Of a stretch of 64,000 nt of DNA, positions 59,901 through 64,000 are shown piece by piece. The stretch lies in NCBI RefSeq assembly GCF_040802235.1, contig NC_133168.1:33189759-33253758 (forward strand), in the 5' to 3' direction. A program made the position numbers and the translations under genes. Below the pieces are notes generated by a model that made no database searches, was not told the origin of the DNA, and saw only the letters and a program-made list of their open reading frames with translations. Source of the stretch: Manis javanica. Taxonomy: Eukaryota > Chordata > Mammalia > Pholidota > Manidae. Positions within the stretch are counted from its first letter, which is position 1. The number at the start of each line of letters is the position of its first letter.

Positions 59901-60568
59901 ACAACTGACCACAAGTATATAAACTCTCAAAACTGGCAAAGTTCATTAGTAGATGTATGATCCACATTTGTGGAATTGAGTGTATGGTCTAGTCAGATAA
60001 ATAAGATAATCAGGTGATGCAGAAGAATATTTCTACTTTTTCTCAGACTATATGAATTAGCATATTTTTTATTAGTTGAGTCTCATTCAGTTGGATTGTG
60101 TGGAATTGACATTCCTCCTAAACTTATATAACTGGTGAGTCAACCCCCACAGTCCATCCCCAATCACTTCAAACTCATATTTCAACAGGATTATCTCCCT
60201 GTCATATGTCCACAGTATCCTCACAATTTGATATACTTTATATGACAAAACTTATTCAGCTGGTTAAAATTGCTTTAACTGAGCCTTTCTGCCTCAGAAC
60301 TCTGTAAAGTCTCTGTCGCCTAGGGCTGCACTGTTCAGCATGGCAGTCACTAGTCACTGGACATAAGAACAACCTGAGATGTGCGGAAACTGTTAAATAC
60401 CCATGGGTTTCAAAGACATAGTAGAAAAGGAGTGTAAAATATCTCGTTAATAATGTTTTATATTATTTATATATTGAGAAGATATTTTGCCTCTGCTGGG
60501 CAAAAGGAAATATATATCATTAAAATGAATTTCACCTATTACTTTTTATCTTTTTTAACAAGATCTTT

Positions 60569-60839
60569 GTAGAAAAAATGAAAGTTCCTATGGCCAGGAT
60601 TCTCTCCTGACCCTGTTCTGGTTGCTCCCTACACACGTGTGGGCAGTGCGCTGTCAGTGACTCTATGTAAAGAACTCCGCCCAGGTCTCTGGGCTGCTGC
60701 GTGGGCTGCAGGAGAGCAGAGACTGTGGGAATAAAGTTGGGTATAAACCCTTTCACCCCAAAAATGTCCCATGGTCATGTCTTCGGTCTCACTGAATCCA
60801 TAGTGAACTTGTCCGGGGCTGAAACCTATTGGTAAGACA
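60569..60839 (+). repeat. ERV LTR, type A, solo, internally deleted
   Basis: Runs from TGTAGAAAAAATG to GGTAAGACA. It lacks about 130 bp between the TATA-proximal part (near 60660) and the AATAAA (60730) compared with other type A copies. Confidence 0.78.
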
Positions 60840-60959
60840 GTCACTAAAATTTTAAAAGTTTTAGAATTATGTATGTTGCTTGCTTATTCACCATCAGGCA
60901 GTTCTCGCCGAGGGCTCAGAGTCCCAGCACCTGAACGCAGCTCTGCAATGCACATTTGG

Positions 60960-61350
60960 CCTTCAGTCTCCTCTGAACACCCTCAGCTCTCCTGTCTCAT
61001 TCATGAAGTGTCAGTCATGGTCAGTGTTTGTTCAGAAACCCTGTTCTTTGTTATTCTTTTCCTCTGCCCATACTACTTCCTGAAAGATTTTTTTCTCTTT
61101 TCATTTCAACTATCAAAAATCCTCTTCTTCCAGACTCATTTTACCTCTACTGTCCATAAGAAACCTTCTCTGATCCCATCAACTGAAAAGATTTCTGTTT
61201 CCCTAGAGGAAGAATTCTGATATGTAATTATTTAGGAGTATATTTTGTCTCTTTTATTACATTATAAGTGCTTCAAGGACAGGGACTGTTTAATATTCCT
61301 ATCTGTATATATGTAAACAAATAGCAAGTAATGACTTCCCTCAATGACTC
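60960..61350 (+). repeat. L2 3' end
   Basis: 'tactgtccataagaaaccttctctgatccc', then 'ttacattataagtgcttcaaggacagggactg' is L2-like. It is cut off on the right by the L1 starting at about 61367. Confidence 0.6.
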
Positions 61351-62158
61351 TTAAAAAATGTGTGATGCGGGAGGCAGAGCCAACATGACAGCGTGAGTAG
61401 GACAGTGGGAATCTCCTCCCAAAAACATATATATTTTTGAAAATACAACAAATACAACTAATCCTAAAAGAGAGACCAGAAGACACAGGACAACAGCCTG
61501 ACTACATCGATACGTGCGAGAGCCCAGCGCCTGGTGAAAGGGGTAAGATACAAGCCCAGGCCAGCGGGACCCCAGCACACCTCCCCCCAGCTCCCAGAGG
61601 GAGGGAGAGGGAGCCCAGGACTCCTAAACACCCAGCCCCAGCCACCCGCACCAGAGCGCAGACACAGTGCATGCATGGAGGGCTGGAAACTAGGGAAATA
61701 GGGCAGCAAAACCTCTGAGCAGGTGCCGAAGCTGATGTCCCTGTGACAAAGAAAAGACAGTGCTCTTTAAAAGTCTTAAAGGGACAGGGCTTTAACAGCT
61801 AGACAGAAACAACACAGGTCACAGCCCAGTGGCTGGAAATTACAGGGAAAACTGGGCGCACTAACCCCCTGGGCAACAGCTCTGAGACCCTTCACGGAGG
61901 TAAACAGCCAAACAGCCCCCCCCAGTCCATTACCCTTCCCAGTGCTGGGAAAGCAAAGAAACAGCCTAAGGCAAAACACACCCACAGAAAGGCAGAAAGG
62001 AAAATTCCTGCACTTCTGCCGGGCAAGACACAAAGACCCAGCCTACACGCAATTACCCAACACAAGCCACTAGGGGTCGCAGTTGTCCCAGTAAAGAAAG
62101 GCCAGTAGCAAGTGAAAAGTTTGGCCCTCCCAGCAGACAGTCAATAGCACCTGTCAAC

Positions 62159-63019
62159 ATGAAAAGGCAAAAAAATATGATCCAGACAAGACTAACCCAG
62201 ACAGCTTTGGCATCTGCTACATCTTCCCCTGAGAAGGAACCTGGGGAGATAGATTTAGCCAGTCTTCCTGAAAAAGAATTCAAAACAAAAGTCATAACCA
62301 TGCTGATGGACTTGCAGAGAAATATGCAAGAACTAAGGAAGGAGAATACAGAAATAAAACAAGCTCTGGAAGGACTTCAAAACAGAATGGACGAAATGCA
62401 AGAGACCATTAATGGTCTAGAAAACAGAGAACAGGAACGCAGAGAAGCTGATGCAGAGAGAGATAAAAGGATCTCCAGGAATGAAAGAATCCTAAGAGAG
62501 CTGAGTGACCAATCAAAAAGGAAAACTATACGCATTATAGGAATACCAGAAGAAGAAGAGAGAGAAAAAGGGATAGAAAGTGTCTTTGAAGAAATAATTG
62601 CTGAAAACTTCCCCAAACAAGGGGAAGAAATGGCCTCTCAGACCACAGAGGTACACAGAACTCCCATTACAAGGGATCCAAGGAGGGCAACACCAAGACA
62701 CATAATAATTAAAATGGCAAAGATCAAAGACAAGGACAAAGTATTAAAGGCAGCCAGGGAGAAAAAAAAGGTTACCTACAAAGGAAAACCCATGAGGCTA
62801 TCATCAGACTTCTCAACAGAAACCCTACAGGCCAGAAGAGAATGGCATGATATACTTCATGCAATGAAACAGAAGGGCCTTGAACCAAGACTACTGTATC
62901 AAGCACGAATATCATTTAAATATGAAGGAGGGATTAAACAATTCCCAGACAAGCAAAAGTTGAGGGAATTTGCCTCCCACAAACCACCTCTACAGGGCAT
63001 CTTACAGGGACTGCTCTAG
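62159..63019 (+). CDS. L1 ORF1p, intact, 286 residues
   Basis: RNA-binding ORF1 protein: a coiled coil at about residues 40-115, RRM-like core (RTIRII..GIPEEEERE-type region) at about 120-140, and a C-terminal domain with ARREWHDIL at about 235. The frame is undamaged. It ends with the same QGILQGLL C-terminus as the young ORF1 at 25155. It lacks the three 11-residue repeats found there, which mainly accounts for the 21-residue length difference. Confidence 0.93.
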   Translation: MKRQKNMIQTRLTQTALASATSSPEKEPGEIDLASLPEKEFKTKVITMLMDLQRNMQELRKENTEIKQALEGLQNRMDEMQETINGLENREQERREADAERDKRISRNERILRELSDQSKRKTIRIIGIPEEEEREKGIESVFEEIIAENFPKQGEEMASQTTEVHRTPITRDPRRATPRHIIIKMAKIKDKDKVLKAAREKKKVTYKGKPMRLSSDFSTETLQARREWHDILHAMKQKGLEPRLLYQARISFKYEGGIKQFPDKQKLREFASHKPPLQGILQGLL

Positions 63020-63187
63020 ATGGGAGCATTCCTAAAAAGAGCACAGAACAAAACACCCAACATATGAAGAAGGGAGGAGGAGGAATAAGAAGGGAGAGAA
63101 ATAAAGAATCATCAGACCACGTGTAAAATAGCTCAACAAGCCAGTTAAGTTAGACAGTAAGATAGTAAAGAAGCGAACCCTGAACCT

Positions 63188-64000
63188 TTGGTAACCACAA
63201 ACTTAAAGCCTGCAATGGCAGTAAGTTCATACCTTTCAATAATCACCCTAAATGTAAATGAACTGAATGCACCAATCAAAAGACACAGAGTAATAGAACG
63301 GATAAAAAAGCAAGATCCATCCATATGCTGCTTACAAGAGACTCCCCTCAAACCCAAAGACATGCACAGACTTAAAGTCAAGGGATGGAAAAAGATATTT
63401 CAGGCAAACAACAAAGAGAAGAAAGCAGGTGTTGCAATTCTGGGATCAGACAAGACAGACTTCAAAATAAAGTGACAGAAGACAAAGAAGGACATTACAT
63501 AATGATAAAGGGCTCAGTCCAACAAGAGGATATAACCATTATAAATATATATGCACCCAAACAGGAGCACCAACATACAGGAAACAAATATTAACAGAAG
63601 TAAAGGAGAAAATAGAATGCAATGCATTTATTCTAGGAGACTTCAACACACCACTCACTCCAAAGGACAGATCCACCAGACAGAAAATAAGTAAGGACAC
63701 AGAGGCACTGAAAAACACACTAGAACAGATGGACCTAATAGACATCTACAGAACTCTACATCCAAAAGCAACAGGATACACATTCTTCTCAAGTGCACAT
63801 GGAACATTCTCCAGAATAGACCACATACTAGGCCACAAAAAGAGCCTCAGTAAATTCCAAAAGATTGAAATCCTACCAACCAACTTTTCAGACCACAAAG
63901 GCATAAAACTAGAAATAAACTGTACAAAGAAAGCAAAAAGGCTCACAAACACATGGAGGATTAACAACACGCTCTTAAATAATCAATGGATCAATGACCA
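63188..64000 (+). pseudogene. L1 ORF2 start, frameshifted, partial
   Basis: Met at 63188 opens the endonuclease domain (Asn-Val-Asn near residue 23). The catalytic-region Gln-Glu-Thr is followed by Pro where the young copy has His. A frameshift around 63470 ends the frame at 63475, and the domain continues in other frames to the window edge (LGDFNTPL-type and SDHKG-type motifs near 63640 and 63890). Confidence 0.88.

Larger units (their letters stand above)
61367..64000 (+). mobile_element. L1, plus strand, 5' half (continues past window)
   Basis: Starts GCGGGAGGCAGAGCCAACATGACAGC, aligning with the 5' end of the young L1 but with CpG decay in the YY1-like site. A non-monomeric 5' UTR (61367-62158), intact ORF1 (62159-63019), a 168-bp spacer and ORF2 from 63188, which is frameshifted early. 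Intermediate age: older than the 18947 copy, younger than the 34208 and 52736 copies. The right end lies beyond the window. Confidence 0.92.

Noticed and set aside
1..64000. tRNA, rRNA or microRNA genes
   Set aside because: No cloverleaf with A and B boxes, rRNA segment or convincing conserved hairpin was seen by eye. A covariance-model scan would be needed to exclude small ones.

Overview
The window is vertebrate, almost certainly placental-mammal, nuclear DNA. It is AT-rich, about half interspersed repeat by eye, and has one recognisable protein-coding gene: the two coding exons of HS3ST5 (heparan sulfate glucosamine 3-O-sulfotransferase 5) on the minus strand at 9978-10908 and 14443-14549. 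Joined across a GT-AG intron they encode a 345-residue protein. I see MIR and L2 relics, several ages of L1 and an ERV-L-like provirus cluster, but no Alu, B1, CAN-SINE or Bov-tA. That fits a laurasiatherian with little SINE activity. A pangolin is my best guess, at low confidence, because it rests on repeat style and memory rather than a search.

Layout. 1-3868: plus-strand 3' part of a young L1 (ORF2 open from the window edge), followed by a non-L1 3' extension. 3869-9977: single-copy sequence with an inverted LTR pair and an L1 tail, running into the 3' side of HS3ST5. 9978-14581: HS3ST5 coding exons and intron. 14582-18936: upstream/intronic DNA with MIR and L2 relics. 18937-27724: a complete young L1 on the minus strand with a 16-bp target-site duplication, a 5' UTR of ~211-bp monomers, intact ORF1, ORF2 with only two nonsense codons, and the same 3' extension. 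27725-34193: MIR/L2-rich DNA with a second inverted LTR pair. 34194-40569: an old full-length minus-strand L1 with a 14-bp duplication. 40604-49241: ERV-L-like cluster (minus deletion derivative, plus-strand gag-pro-pol with 3' LTR, second minus deletion derivative). 49242-52735: old repeats. 52736-59113: old plus-strand L1. 60569-60839: solo LTR. 61367-64000: plus-strand L1 with intact ORF1, cut by the window edge.

How the parts relate. Genes upstream of the HS3ST5 coding exons are absent, so 14582 onward is probably its long 5' intron region or upstream flank. The most notable structure is the young L1 lineage. Both copies carry ~1.8 kb of the same foreign 3' sequence, which looks like a retroviral env-TM relic plus U3-R of an LTR and ends at the LTR's polyadenylation signal. 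These two ~3.87-kb, ~99% identical copies lie in inverted orientation on either side of both HS3ST5 coding exons. The ERV cluster shows internally deleted derivatives, unlike LTRs on one provirus, and repeated U3-to-U3 LTR pairs.
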